64,000 bases of DNA, from the NCBI GenBank assembly GCA_027484445.1, contig JAIXSY010000042.1, positions 124,001 through 188,000 on the forward strand, read 5' to 3'. The notes below the pieces were generated by a model. That model made no database searches, was not told where the DNA came from, and saw only the letters and a list, made by a program, of their open reading frames with translations. Position numbers and translations under genes: made by a program. Shown one piece after another: positions 18,516-28,449 of the stretch (positions are counted from its first letter, which is position 1; each line of letters opens with the position of its first letter). Origin of the DNA: Verrucomicrobiaceae bacterium (GTDB lineage Bacteria; Verrucomicrobiota; Verrucomicrobiia; Verrucomicrobiales; Verrucomicrobiaceae).

Positions 18516-18938
18516 TCAAGCGGCTGAGCCGGTGAGCGTCCTTCCTGAGTTGCTGTTTGAGGGTTAGTTTTGCTTTGAGAAGTTTGCATTCTGCTGGCGC
18601 GAGCTCGGTTTGCTGCGCTGGGGCAAGCCTTCGTTGCCGCCGCTGTGCAACATTCTGAGCCAGTCAAACACACGTAGGGGCGCAATCGCCCCATGGCAAC
18701 GATCTGTGTGGTTGGGTACCGTTCTGCGTTGGCTAGCTTCACGCATCACAAGCGCGTCTTTTGCCACTCCTTTGTTGCCATGGGATAGCGCTTGGCAATC
18801 TAGGCTGCCAATTCCGTCTGTGCCACTTGGATCTGGCTTTGCACCATGATGCTCACCCTACTGCTGCCTTAGCATGAAGCTGCCCTCATGGAATTGATTT
18901 GGCATCAGTAGTTCCAGCATCTTTCTCAGCCGGAGAAA
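18516..18938. other. Gene-free stretch between two giant surface-protein genes, with a small GC-rich hairpin
   Basis: No convincing coding frame lies here; the longest, 79 codons at 18610-18849, has a composition unlike a protein. At 18677-18692 a perfect hairpin GGGGCG-CAAT-CGCCCC occurs without a T-tract. The two flanking genes converge here, so the region should hold transcription ends for both, but no classical terminator is evident. Confidence 0.5.
18677..18692. repeat. Small GC-rich perfect hairpin (GGGGCG-CAAT-CGCCCC)
   Basis: Six-base arms around a CAAT loop, about 160 bases after the giant gene's stop. No run of T follows. It could be a weak terminator or an mRNA 3'-end stabiliser. 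It resembles, with a different loop, the GGGGCA-GGAA-TGCCCC hairpin at 31866-31881. Confidence 0.45.
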
Positions 18939-21900
18939 TCAAAATTGGCGAGAACGACGCGTTAATAGAACCATCGCGCCCAGGATCAGGAGGAACATGC
19001 GACTGGGTTCGGGGATGACCAGAGTGATAGTGCCATTGGTGATGAATTGACTAATGTCCCAGCGAAAGATCGTTGAGCTAACGTCTGGTAGGTTCAAGCC
19101 GAGATTGTCATCCCCGTTGCCAGCAATCAGACCTGCGTAGGAGCCAGCCAGAAACCGACTCGCAAAGGTGGGGGCACTGGCTAAACCAGACCAATCCAAG
19201 AGATTGAATGTCAATGGGCTCGTGGGGGTGAAAGAAGATGGACCAACCGTGAGGTTTCCATTGAAGAGAAGCGTATTGGAGCCAGTGCCGGAGAAGTTTA
19301 GCAGATCGGAGACTCCATTTGAATCGATCCCCAGAAAGGTGGTGCTGCCGGACTGGAAGTCAAAGCTGCCTGAGCCTGATAGTGGCGCGAAATTCAAGGT
19401 TCCGTAGTCGGTCTGCAAGGTCCCGTCACCCGCATGCACACTGGAGCCGCTTTGCGCTATGAACTGGGTCCCACGCACGGTGCCTGTGCCTAAGATCGTG
19501 GAGGCGGTAGAAACGGACACATTGCCAGTGCCTGTCTGTCCAGAGCCATTCACGCCGACCTGCAACTGGCCACCCGTGACCTGGGTCGTTAAAGAATAGG
19601 AATTGTTTCCGCTAAGGGTTAGCCTTCCCGAGCCTGACTTGACCAATCCAACGACGGACCCTGCGACCGAACCATCCTGAATCGTGCCGGAGAAAGTCGT
19701 GCTTGCAGAACCGCTGACGGTGAGGACGGCGGTGCCGGCCAAGCCATCCGTGTCACCATTGTAGATGGTGCCTGCCCCAGAAAGTGAGAAGACCTCAAGG
19801 TTGCGGCTGGTTGTTCCACCATTGGACATATCCAAAAAGCCACCCGCCTGGACTGTCAGTGCTGCCGCATTGGTGCCTGTGCCGAGATAGTTGTTATTGC
19901 CAAAAGTGCGCACTCTCTCGCCGATGATCAATCCAGCGTTATTGATGAAGCTGACTGCGCTGGCAAAATTCACACTGGCCGTCTGGTTTGCCTGCACATT
20001 GTTGCCTGCGGCTAACTCTAGCGTTCCGTCTTGAACCGTGGTGGCAAGGCCGTTGGTCGTGGCAAACTGCAATTGCTCATTGTTGGTTCCTGAGCCAGTG
20101 CCTGCTGCAAAGTTTGTCAGGGTGATTCTGCGTGTAGCATTGGTACTTCCCAAGTCAATCGCACCTGAGAGAACCACGCGTGCCGTGCCTGTGCTGCCCA
20201 GCGTGGTGAAGGTCCCGACGGTGATGTCTCCATTCAAATTGACCTGAGGTGCTGCTAAAGTGCGTCCGACGCCTGTGCTGGATGCAGCCAAGGTCGCCCC
20301 TGAACCCAAGCTCAGGTTTCCCGTGCCAAGCGGTCCGCTCGTCACCGAGCCTGAGGTTACGGTGCTGCTGATGCCCAAGAGGATGGTTCCTCCATTCACC
20401 GTAGTGCCTCCGCTGTAAGTGTTATCACCAGTCAATTGGAGAGATCCGCTGCCATTTTTCGTCAAGCTGCCACTGCCAGAGATCAAGGAACTCACGGTCG
20501 TGTTCGCTTGATTGCTTCCTACTGCAAGATTCACCCCCTGGGCGGCAGCATCTGTCAGAACCAAGTTTCCTGCTGTGTTTGCAGCTAGTCCTCCCGCATT
20601 GAAAGTGCCGATTCCTGCACTAAAAGTTAGGCCACCAGCCGCATTGACGATCACCGTGCTGTTCTGCACAGCGTTGGCATGATTCAGATTCACTACTCCG
20701 GCGGTGATGGTTGTGTCTCCCGCGTAAGTATTTGCGCCTGCCAGCGTCAGAGTTCCGGCGTCGTTTTTGGTGATACCACTCGCAGTTGCCGTTCCACCAT
20801 TCGCGATCACGCCATTGACCACCACATTGCCCGTGCCTCGGATGGTGAAATTGCGATTCACAGATCCTGGCGCGATGTTGATAGCGCCGAGCACCAAGGT
20901 GTTGCCAGAACCATTGACCGTCAGGGTGCTGGAAGTTTCGTTGGTGTTGCTCCAGGTGCCTCCGAAGGTCAATGTCCTCCCGCTACCGTTTAGGGTAATG
21001 GTGATTGGTAGGGCGCTTGAGACTGCCCCAGTGCCAAAATTGAGGTTTTGGCTGCCTCCAAACGTGAGATCCTGCAAAAAGTTAATCGGATTGTTGGTGC
21101 TCAAAGTTAGCGCACCTCCACTGGTATTATCGATCACTGCCAAGTCGTTGTTGATGGTCAAAGTGCCGGTACCTAAGGCAGTCGCGCTATTGATGTTGAG
21201 CGTTGCCGCATTCAACTGAACCCCACCTGCTGCTCCGCTATTGTCTCCAGACAGTGTCAGAGTGCCGCCGCTCACAGTAGTCAGCCCATCATAACTATTG
21301 TTGCCTGAGAGCACTTGGGTGCCGGAGCCGATTTTCGTGATCGCGACGAGACTGTTCGTGGGCACGGTCAGCCCTGTCGTAGCATTTAGACTCGCGCCAT
21401 CGGCGATGACTCCAGAGAAGCTACCGCCTTTGTCATTGTTGCCCAGAGTGAGAGTGGCTGTTGATCCGCCGTCAAGATCGAGGTTGGTCACCGTCCCCGA
21501 GCCGTTGAGCCCTGCGATGTTGGCGTTATAAGTATTGTTTCCAGAGCTTAAGTTAAGATAACCACCTACCTCGACCGAGACCTCAGGAGCATTGGTCCCC
21601 GAGGGCAAAGCACTGGAGGTGCCTAGGATCGTGACGACATTGCTACCGATGGTCAGCCCAGCATTGCTGGTGAAATTTGTTGCTGAGCCCAAGGCGACAG
21701 AGACCACGGCGGTGCTGCCATTCGTGGAGGCATCACCCACGAATCGAATGGTTCCGTTGCTCACGGATACCGTGGGACCGTTAGCGATGCTGATGAAGCG
21801 AAAGCTTTCATTGCCAGAGGCCACGGCATTCGCGAAAGTGGTCGAGCGACCAAGGGTCAGCGTCCTTGTGCCTGTCGCCAGATCGATAGGACCCCCGAAA

Positions 21901-22661
21901 CTAAGTCGTGCGTTTGCACCCCCGGATGCTCCAACGTTCACGGCAAAATCACCGTTCAAAGTGTAACCTGGAGCAGCGGTATCTCCGCCCCCGAACAAGA
22001 TTCCGCCGTTGATCACGACAGCTCCCGTGCCAAAGGCACCTGACGTGACGTTGCCGCCCGCCACGACCGAAGTGACGCCCACTTTGAAAGCTCCTCCACT
22101 GTCGAGCTGAAATCCACCACTGTAGGTGCTCGCGCTATTGATTCGGACGAATTCGCCACCGCCGCCGCTTCCTGCGATGGTGAGCCTACCATTGCCTGAG
22201 ATCACTCCCGAGCCGATGGTGATCTGTGCTGTGTTGTCAGTAAAACTACTCGAAGTGGTCCACGTCTGGTTGCCGCTAAGGATGACCGCTGCATTGATCG
22301 TCAGCGTCCGGTTGCTGCTTGCGGAAAGATCTATCCCAGATGTGCCCAGGGTGAGAGAACCTGTGCCCGATCCGATGGTGACATTAGCACCTGGATTTGT
22401 GATGGAAATGCCCAGAAAGCTGACCCCAGCTCCTACGGTCTGAGTTGCCGTGGATGAACCTGATTGCCAACGTGCGATGTCCGTGCTGCCGGGCACAACA
22501 GCACCAGTCCAACTCGCAGCTTGGTCTAGATTTCCATCTGTACCGCTTCTCACGACTTGAGATTGGACGTCGAGCCGCATCACGAGAAAACCAATGGCAA
22601 AGAAGAGATGCAGGGGGAATTTTGGTTTGTGGATCATCGTTGGTATGATGCGGCGTTTCAT
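18939..22661 (-). CDS. Autotransporter-associated beta-strand repeat protein with PEP-CTERM anchor
   Basis: 1240 residues. An N-terminal signal (FPLHLFFAIGFLVM) is followed by a long Gly/Ser/Thr/Asn-rich region predicted to be a beta helix. At least four clear autotransporter-associated units are present, with the pattern KxGxGxLxLxGxNxYxGxTTVxGGxLxL. The C-terminus is a PEP-CTERM sorting signal: VIPEPSR, a hydrophobic stretch (MFLLILGAMVLL), then TRRSRQF. In PEP-CTERM systems an exosortase cuts near the PEP motif; no exosortase gene is in this window. The protein is probably displayed in an extracellular matrix. The Thr/Asn/Ser-rich repeats leave an unusual, open antisense frame pattern but no extra gene. 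Confidence 0.88.
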   Translation of the reverse strand: MKRRIIPTMIHKPKFPLHLFFAIGFLVMRLDVQSQVVRSGTDGNLDQAASWTGAVVPGSTDIARWQSGSSTATQTVGAGVSFLGISITNPGANVTIGSGTGSLTLGTSGIDLSASSNRTLTINAAVILSGNQTWTTSSSFTDNTAQITIGSGVISGNGRLTIAGSGGGGEFVRINSASTYSGGFQLDSGGAFKVGVTSVVAGGNVTSGAFGTGAVVINGGILFGGGDTAAPGYTLNGDFAVNVGASGGANARLSFGGPIDLATGTRTLTLGRSTTFANAVASGNESFRFISIANGPTVSVSNGTIRFVGDASTNGSTAVVSVALGSATNFTSNAGLTIGSNVVTILGTSSALPSGTNAPEVSVEVGGYLNLSSGNNTYNANIAGLNGSGTVTNLDLDGGSTATLTLGNNDKGGSFSGVIADGASLNATTGLTVPTNSLVAITKIGSGTQVLSGNNSYDGLTTVSGGTLTLSGDNSGAAGGVQLNAATLNINSATALGTGTLTINNDLAVIDNTSGGALTLSTNNPINFLQDLTFGGSQNLNFGTGAVSSALPITITLNGSGRTLTFGGTWSNTNETSSTLTVNGSGNTLVLGAINIAPGSVNRNFTIRGTGNVVVNGVIANGGTATASGITKNDAGTLTLAGANTYAGDTTITAGVVNLNHANAVQNSTVIVNAAGGLTFSAGIGTFNAGGLAANTAGNLVLTDAAAQGVNLAVGSNQANTTVSSLISGSGSLTKNGSGSLQLTGDNTYSGGTTVNGGTILLGISSTVTSGSVTSGPLGTGNLSLGSGATLAASSTGVGRTLAAPQVNLNGDITVGTFTTLGSTGTARVVLSGAIDLGSTNATRRITLTNFAAGTGSGTNNEQLQFATTNGLATTVQDGTLELAAGNNVQANQTASVNFASAVSFINNAGLIIGERVRTFGNNNYLGTGTNAAALTVQAGGFLDMSNGGTTSRNLEVFSLSGAGTIYNGDTDGLAGTAVLTVSGSASTTFSGTIQDGSVAGSVVGLVKSGSGRLTLSGNNSYSLTTQVTGGQLQVGVNGSGQTGTGNVSVSTASTILGTGTVRGTQFIAQSGSSVHAGDGTLQTDYGTLNFAPLSGSGSFDFQSGSTTFLGIDSNGVSDLLNFSGTGSNTLLFNGNLTVGPSSFTPTSPLTFNLLDWSGLASAPTFASRFLAGSYAGLIAGNGDDNLGLNLPDVSSTIFRWDISQFITNGTITLVIPEPSRMFLLILGAMVLLTRRSRQF

Positions 22662-22918
22662 TCAAATGTGCGGAGGGGCACTGGAGTGCTGAAGGGGGGT
22701 AAAGCTAGCTCTGGATCAACGATGAATGACTTTACGAGATCCAAGACAAACGAGTGCTGCTACAATCGTGCCAAATGACACATTGGCTGTTCTGTAGGTG
22801 TGACAAAGATGTCATTTGCCTCCCTTTAGCTGAAAAGGGTTCTTCTTCGAAAAGTGAAAATCATTGTTTTTCTAGTGGATGCAACCTTGCTCGAAGAGCC
22901 ATTTTAAACTCGCGCGTC

Positions 22919-25024
22919 TCATTTGACGCCAAAGCAGTGACTGGATAGCCAGGACTCTACCCGTTGTACTTCATCCTTTTTGAGTGCGCGGTTGTAAATC
23001 AGGGTTTCCGCAATGTCGCCGTTGAACTTGTAGCCGCTGGTTGAAAGTGAGGCGGAGGAATCACCGATCTGATAGCGCCGTGCGGGTGGGTTTTGCGTTG
23101 GCGCGTTCTTGAAGATCTCTCCTTCTTGCCTAGTTCCATCCGCATTCCGACACACGAGCTGGGCCGTGCCTGTATCGGCATCCCAGACAAAAACAACAAT
23201 GCACAGACCGCTGAAATCCCCCTGTACTGCCGGCAGATACAGGTTCTGCGGCCCAAGGTTTGCGGTGAAAGTGCTGTTGTTTTTGATTTGAAGCGCAAAG
23301 ATTTTGTCATTCGACTCGCTCGAAATTCGGATCGAACGCGTCACCAGCCTTTCAAGTGGGCGACAGCGAAGCGCCTGCACGACAGTCATTCCTTGCTCCC
23401 GCATCGCAGGATCGAAGGGACCGCGTGTGGCCTCTGACGGCATGCGACCAGAAAGGGCATCGGATTCATGAAAAGTAATCACAGGATGCTCGCGCGCCCC
23501 AGGTTCAAGGCGAATCACATTCAGCATGGGCAGCAGTTCCGGTTTTTTCTTGTCTGCTGTCATGTTGAATAGCCCTCCCAGTTCGGTCTCGTCCTTCCAG
23601 AGGTAAACGAGGTCTCCAGCTCCTGCGGGTGAATAGCTCTCGCTGCTGCGGTCGTTCAGTGTCTGAACAATGCCTGCTGCGGAGAGAAAGACCGTTAGAT
23701 TGGAGAAGTTCGGTGGCGTGCCACGCTCATGGCGAGGAACAGTGGCCTTGGCCAATGCATCTGGGATTGGCGGATAAAATGGCTCATCTGAAGTTGATGG
23801 ATTGGGAACGCTCTCAGGCTGGGGAGGCTGGATGAGAGCAACTTCTACCGGAGGTCTGACTGCTACTTCCTGCTTGCTCGAACCACCGCCCCAAAGCACA
23901 ACCACAATCAGCACCAACAAGACGGCTCCTCCCAGCCCCCAATGCATGAGTGGGATTCCCTTTTTCGCGGATGGCAATGCCACTGTTCGAGTGGGCTTCG
24001 AAGGAGTGCGACGAACAGGTGCAGTGACCACAGGTGCAGGCGGCTGGGACTGCGGAGGAGACATGGGAGGCTGCACGGTGGCATGGGGCAGGACTAGCGG
24101 TGTACTAGCTGTCATATTGCCGACGGGTGGCATGTAGCTCGCTACAGGCATCTGGCCATAGTAGGGTGGGGTGCCATAGGCTGGCTGGGGTGCCGTCATG
24201 TGCTGCGGTGAAGAAGAAGCACCCGGGGATTGCTCCAGGCCATGCACGCCCAGGTCGTAATGCTTTCTCGCCAACTTTACATGGCGGTGACGCTTTGAAG
24301 CATCGGACGTGAGCAACCCCATGACCCAGGCAGAGACCCAAGGCTTCACTTGCGGAGCGAGGATGTTTAGAGGTGTGATGTTGTGACTCAAATGCACGGC
24401 CCGCATCTGCTGCGTGCTGCTGGCCTCAAAGGCAGCTCGCCCGGACAAGCTCTCATAAAAGACGCAGCCGAGCGCATAGATGTCAGTGCTGCGGCTCGTG
24501 GGCTGACCTTCCCATTGCTCGGGTGCTAGGCAACGGTAACGCGCGGTTTCTTCCTCCGTGAGCGGAGGCCTCGTCAGTTGTCCAACACCGATATGTCCTA
24601 AAGTCACCTGAAGTCTGCCATTCTCCGCCTTGGTCACCTGTATCGCCTCGGGCCGCAGTGCCAAGTGGGCGATGCCTTTTTCGTGCAACACACTTAGCCC
24701 CTCTAGAGTCTGAAGCACAAGCTGGTCAAATTCAGACACTGTCAGAGGGCCACTGCGAAGCAAGTCGCTCAACGTTTGACTCGGCAATGTTTCGAGAATG
24801 GCAAACCATCCCTGCTCGTCTTTGCCGGCTTCGATCATGCGCTCGACATTAGGGTGGGGTGACTGGATGACTGTCTCCAAGATGATGCGTAGAGCACCAG
24901 AATCAGCTTCTCCTTCATAACGGCGTAGCCAGACCTCCTGACCGGTCTCTAGGTCCACAGCCTTGCTTAGTGTCAGGGGTTTCTCTGAAGTTAATTCCTC
25001 CAGTATCTGAAAGCGGGGATTCAT
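22919..25024 (-). CDS. Membrane pseudokinase with extracytoplasmic LamG-like domain
   Basis: 701 residues. Residues about 1-265 have the fold landmarks of a Ser/Thr protein kinase (LAPEQWEG, STDIYALGCVFYESLSGRAAF). Key catalytic residues are missing: the VAIK lysine region reads EVWLRRYEG, the HRD loop reads HLALRPEAI and the DFG motif reads GHIGVG. It is therefore probably a pseudokinase. A Pro/Gln-rich linker leads to one transmembrane helix at about 357-379. The exterior half ends in a LamG/concanavalin-like motif (FNGDIAETLIYNRAL, then VESWLSSHCFG). This suggests a membrane sensor or scaffold that couples an outside ligand-binding domain to an inside docking domain. The ligand is unknown. 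It is read in the same direction as the PEP-CTERM gene, 257 bases upstream of it. Confidence 0.82.
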   Translation of the reverse strand: MNPRFQILEELTSEKPLTLSKAVDLETGQEVWLRRYEGEADSGALRIILETVIQSPHPNVERMIEAGKDEQGWFAILETLPSQTLSDLLRSGPLTVSEFDQLVLQTLEGLSVLHEKGIAHLALRPEAIQVTKAENGRLQVTLGHIGVGQLTRPPLTEEETARYRCLAPEQWEGQPTSRSTDIYALGCVFYESLSGRAAFEASSTQQMRAVHLSHNITPLNILAPQVKPWVSAWVMGLLTSDASKRHRHVKLARKHYDLGVHGLEQSPGASSSPQHMTAPQPAYGTPPYYGQMPVASYMPPVGNMTASTPLVLPHATVQPPMSPPQSQPPAPVVTAPVRRTPSKPTRTVALPSAKKGIPLMHWGLGGAVLLVLIVVVLWGGGSSKQEVAVRPPVEVALIQPPQPESVPNPSTSDEPFYPPIPDALAKATVPRHERGTPPNFSNLTVFLSAAGIVQTLNDRSSESYSPAGAGDLVYLWKDETELGGLFNMTADKKKPELLPMLNVIRLEPGAREHPVITFHESDALSGRMPSEATRGPFDPAMREQGMTVVQALRCRPLERLVTRSIRISSESNDKIFALQIKNNSTFTANLGPQNLYLPAVQGDFSGLCIVVFVWDADTGTAQLVCRNADGTRQEGEIFKNAPTQNPPARRYQIGDSSASLSTSGYKFNGDIAETLIYNRALKKDEVQRVESWLSSHCFGVK

Positions 25025-26336
25025 AGAAAGGGGTATCTATAACCAAGTCTTTCATCAAAGGACTGGCCATGGAGACTGTCAATCAAACTGAGGTGTCAGT
25101 GCTTTCATTCAGCTCTCAGCGAGTGAGCTAGGATCGTCGCAGGGGTGACCACGGTAGCGCATTCCATCTTGCAGGGCTTCTGGCACCTTGGCCTACTGCG
25201 CAAGGCACATCGTGAACCGATTCATCAGATGTTACGGAGATGTGCCACATGCCTTCATGACAAAATGCAGAGGATGTAAAGTGATGCCTGGAGTGCATTT
25301 CTAGCTTTTGGCTAGCTAGAACCTATTGTTCACTTCATTGGGTTAAACCCAAACACCTGCTCCCTTCGCACGCTGCTGCGTGAAGGCATCACAGACATGC
25401 TTCTGCCTAGTTCACCGAACTTTGTCGAGATCTCACTCCGTGCGGCCAATGTCAGTGCTGGCAACTGGCCTTTCATGCCTTCGTGTCAATTCCGGAATCT
25501 CCTTCAGCTGTGTTTTACAAAAGCAACTCCATCGCTGCTAAGGGTAACGTGGCGGCCGATAGCACTGACACTGCCTTTTCGCTTAGTCCGACAAACGCTC
25601 CCGTTTTTCAGCATGGGTTGGAGAAACGGTCATCAGCAGAAGAGTGCTCTTTCAGGCCAGCTTGAGCACTGAAACGGGAGCCGGTGTGAGTTTTCAGAAT
25701 AACGAAGGATTGTGATTCAAATATCGCTATCGTCACCTTCCAAGGCAGAGATGCGGCAGTGGTCTAGAGAATCCAATGCGTGGGATGCAGGGCTCTAGGT
25801 GATGAAGGATCTGCTCTGATTTCAGCCACCCGCAGACCACTCTTCGGATGCTATGAGAGCTGAGTTCTGCATGTCTTGACTCGGACACCCTCACTTCCCG
25901 AATGTTCTCAATCTTTGTTACATGGTTCCAACCGCAGCATCTAGCTGTCGCAATGCACTTTGCTGGCTTTCCAATCTTGGGCCAGTTGATCAAAAATGCA
26001 GAAGGTAGGCACGGGTCCACCACCAGTCCTTAGCCAGGCTTGGAGCGCAGTCAAAACGCGGGTCTGACGCGTGTTGGGCGGTGTTTCCAGGGCAGCAACG
26101 AACATGAAAAAAGCTATCTGGATAATCCGAGGAGACCTTTGGCAGGTGAGCTTGAGGCTTGGATTCAGAGGAGGGGCTTCACAACCTCAAGGCAAATCAC
26201 GGCAAAGCTGACCGCCTTGACTGGGAATCTTGTTTTCTTGGCAATGACGCTGAACGATTCCAAAAGAAGATGCATTTTCCGAGCGGGCTTTGATCTAGTC
26301 TGAATAAGTTCGTTGGCCTAACGTCATCTTCAACCC
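25025..26336. other. 1.3-kb stretch without a supportable gene
   Basis: Short frames exist (25397-25672 and 26040-26303 on +, 25733-26023 on -), but none has family motifs, convincing start context or protein-like composition. A small perfect hairpin (CTAGC-TTTTG-GCTAG) lies near 25304-25318. The region looks like decayed or non-coding DNA between the divergent pseudokinase and 26337 genes, and promoters for both must lie within it. I see no insertion sequence ends, tRNA or repeat array. Confidence 0.5.
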
Positions 26337-27080
26337 ATGCAAAACCCTCCCGAATTACCCACTTTCACGGCGGCCTCTGAACCTACGGCTCCTCCCCCAC
26401 TGCGATTAGGCCTTGGCAAGCTACTGTTGATCGTCTTCATGGCCATGGTTCTCACCGCAGGGTTGACAGTCGGTGGCCTAGTGTTGTGGTATCGCCATTA
26501 CTTCGATGCGCGGCCCATGGAGCCGGTCTCGCTGACGGCGGCGGAAAAGACGGCACTGGATGCAAAGTTGGCGGTGTTTGGAGATCCACCAGTGCTTCCG
26601 GTTCAGGTACAGATGATGCCTGCTCAAGCGTCTGCCCCAGCGGTGATTTCGGAGCGTGCTCCGCTAGAAGTGTCGGCGGGTGAGGAGAATCGCACGCTGA
26701 TCCTGACAGAACGTGAATTGAATGCCTACCTCGCGGCTCAGCACCTGGGGGAAAACGTGCAGGTCAGCTTTGGGGAAGGGAAATTGATCGCTGGTCTGCT
26801 GGTCGAGATGCCTCCAGATTTTCCGTTGATGGCCGGACAAAAAGTGCGGTTGCGTCTGACCTTTGGCACGGGCTTGAGCCCGGAGCACAAGTTCTCGTTT
26901 GTCTTCAATGACCTCAGCGTGGGCGGAATTTCGCTGCCCAATGCTTGGCTCGCTGACCTGAAGGGAGTCGATCTGATCGCGGAGAATCTGGAGAAAGATC
27001 CAGCGCTCCAGCGCATCTTGGCTGGCATTCAGTCCGTGGAAATCCACCCCGGTGGGGCGAAGGTCGTGTTGAATGAGTGA
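26337..27080 (+). CDS. Hypothetical single-pass membrane protein
   Basis: 247 residues. A proline-rich cytoplasmic N-terminus is followed by one strong transmembrane helix at about 27-52 (LLLIVFMAMVLTAGLTVGGLVLWY) and a periplasmic domain of about 195 residues. That domain contains LTERELNAYLA, VQVSFGEGKLIAG and a beta-rich remainder, an arrangement seen in small lipid- or polymer-binding periplasmic domains. I do not recognise a specific family. It converges on pyrC with a 23-base gap and is probably monocistronic. Confidence 0.7.
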   Translation: MQNPPELPTFTAASEPTAPPPLRLGLGKLLLIVFMAMVLTAGLTVGGLVLWYRHYFDARPMEPVSLTAAEKTALDAKLAVFGDPPVLPVQVQMMPAQASAPAVISERAPLEVSAGEENRTLILTERELNAYLAAQHLGENVQVSFGEGKLIAGLLVEMPPDFPLMAGQKVRLRLTFGTGLSPEHKFSFVFNDLSVGGISLPNAWLADLKGVDLIAENLEKDPALQRILAGIQSVEIHPGGAKVVLNE

Positions 27081-27103
27081 GGCCTAGAAGCAGGCACCGG
27101 GGC

Positions 27104-28384
27104 TCAGCGGGCGAGCAGTTCCTGACCCCGGTGGATGACACGCTCGACGCAGCCGCGTAGCGTCTTGTCGAGGAAGGGCGTGTTGATGCTCTTCGATTTC
27201 ATGAAGTCCCGCGTGAAGGTGGTCTCACGGGCGGGATTGAACACGATGAATTCAGCAATGCCGCCTTCGACGATAGGCACGGTCGGCAGTTTCATGAGAC
27301 GACGTGGCTCGGCGGAGTAACGACGCACGATCAATCCCCAATCCAGCAAGTTCTTCGAGATGAAGTAGTGGTAGAGGCTGGGGAGGGCGGTCTCGAGCCC
27401 GGTGATGCCAAAGGGGGCGCTGCTGAAGTCTTGGTTTTTCTCGAACGGGGTGTGGGGAGCGTGATCGGTCGCGATGACATCGAACCAGCCGTCTTTCAGG
27501 CCTTGCAGCAGCGCGGCATTGTCCTCGGCGGTGCGCAGTGGTGGGTTCATTTTGTAGTTCGTGTCGTAGTTCCCCACGTCTTCGTGGTTGAAGATAAGGT
27601 GGTGGGGAGCAATCTCGCAACTCACGCGGATGCCGCGATCTTTGGCTCGCTTGATCGTGCGCATGCCTTCAGCGGTCGTCACGTGCTGGATGTTCAGGTG
27701 CACGCCAGTGAATTCGGCCAGTCGGATATCGCGAGAGATGCAGATTTCCTCGCTGATGCTGGGGATGCCAGGCAATCCCAAGGCGTAGCTAACTTTGCCC
27801 TCATGCATGCAGCCTTTGCCGCTGAGTTCTTTCACTTCACAATGACTGGCTAGAGGCAGGTCGTGATCTCTGGCATACTCCATGGCGCGGCGAAGCACTT
27901 GGGGATTGTCCACAGGAAAACCGTCGTCCGTGAGCAGGATAGCGCCAGCGGCTTTCATGCCTGCGATGCCGGCAAGTTCTTCGCCTTTGCGTCCCTTCGT
28001 GATGGCCCCAGAGGTGTAAATGCCGCTGCCGATGCGTGTGCGACGCGCGCTCTCGAGCACGGTCCTGACGATGCCTGCGCTATCGATGGCGGGCGTGGTG
28101 TTCGGCATCATGACAAAGCCAGTGACGCCACCATTGATGGCGGCTTCGGCACAGGTGGCGATGTTTTCTTTGTCCTCCTGACCGGGTTCCCGAGCATGCA
28201 CGTGGATGTCAAACATGGCGGGCATGAGAAGTCGGCCCTGGCAGTCGATCACTTCGCAGTCGGTCACACCATTGATTTGAGGGGCGACTCCGATGATTTT
28301 TTCACCTTCCACCAGTACGTCTCCGAGTTCGAGTTTGGGGTTGTCTTCCGAGGCGAGCTGGGCTTGGCGATAAAGGCGTTTCAT
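27104..28384 (-). CDS. pyrC: Dihydroorotase
   Basis: 426 residues, the usual length for the multifunctional-type (class I) dihydroorotase. It catalyses reversible ring closure of carbamoyl aspartate to dihydroorotate in pyrimidine synthesis. The metal motif DIHVHAREPG is at 59-68 (His61, His63). Other family landmarks are MMPNTTPAIDS, the later metal-binding His residues (ASHCEVKEL, NIQHVTT) and the signature TDHAPHTPFEK near residue 300. It lies 65 bases downstream of ligA on the same strand and may be co-transcribed with it. No pyrB gene is adjacent. Confidence 0.92.
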   Translation of the reverse strand: MKRLYRQAQLASEDNPKLELGDVLVEGEKIIGVAPQINGVTDCEVIDCQGRLLMPAMFDIHVHAREPGQEDKENIATCAEAAINGGVTGFVMMPNTTPAIDSAGIVRTVLESARRTRIGSGIYTSGAITKGRKGEELAGIAGMKAAGAILLTDDGFPVDNPQVLRRAMEYARDHDLPLASHCEVKELSGKGCMHEGKVSYALGLPGIPSISEEICISRDIRLAEFTGVHLNIQHVTTAEGMRTIKRAKDRGIRVSCEIAPHHLIFNHEDVGNYDTNYKMNPPLRTAEDNAALLQGLKDGWFDVIATDHAPHTPFEKNQDFSSAPFGITGLETALPSLYHYFISKNLLDWGLIVRRYSAEPRRLMKLPTVPIVEGGIAEFIVFNPARETTFTRDFMKSKSINTPFLDKTLRGCVERVIHRGQELLAR

Positions 28385-28449
28385 GAAGGATCAGGCATCA
28401 TGCAGTGCGGAAGATGAGGGTCAAGGATGCAGCGGCGTGTGGGCTTCAT

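Noticed and set aside
18610..18849. 79-codon plus-strand frame between the two giant genes
   Set aside because: No start context or motifs; composition rich in Trp/Pro/Ser/Leu without a protein pattern.
25397..26303. Three short frames in the 25-26.3 kb gap as possible small genes
   Set aside because: No homology cues, no ribosome-binding site and implausible composition; kept as a gene-free stretch.
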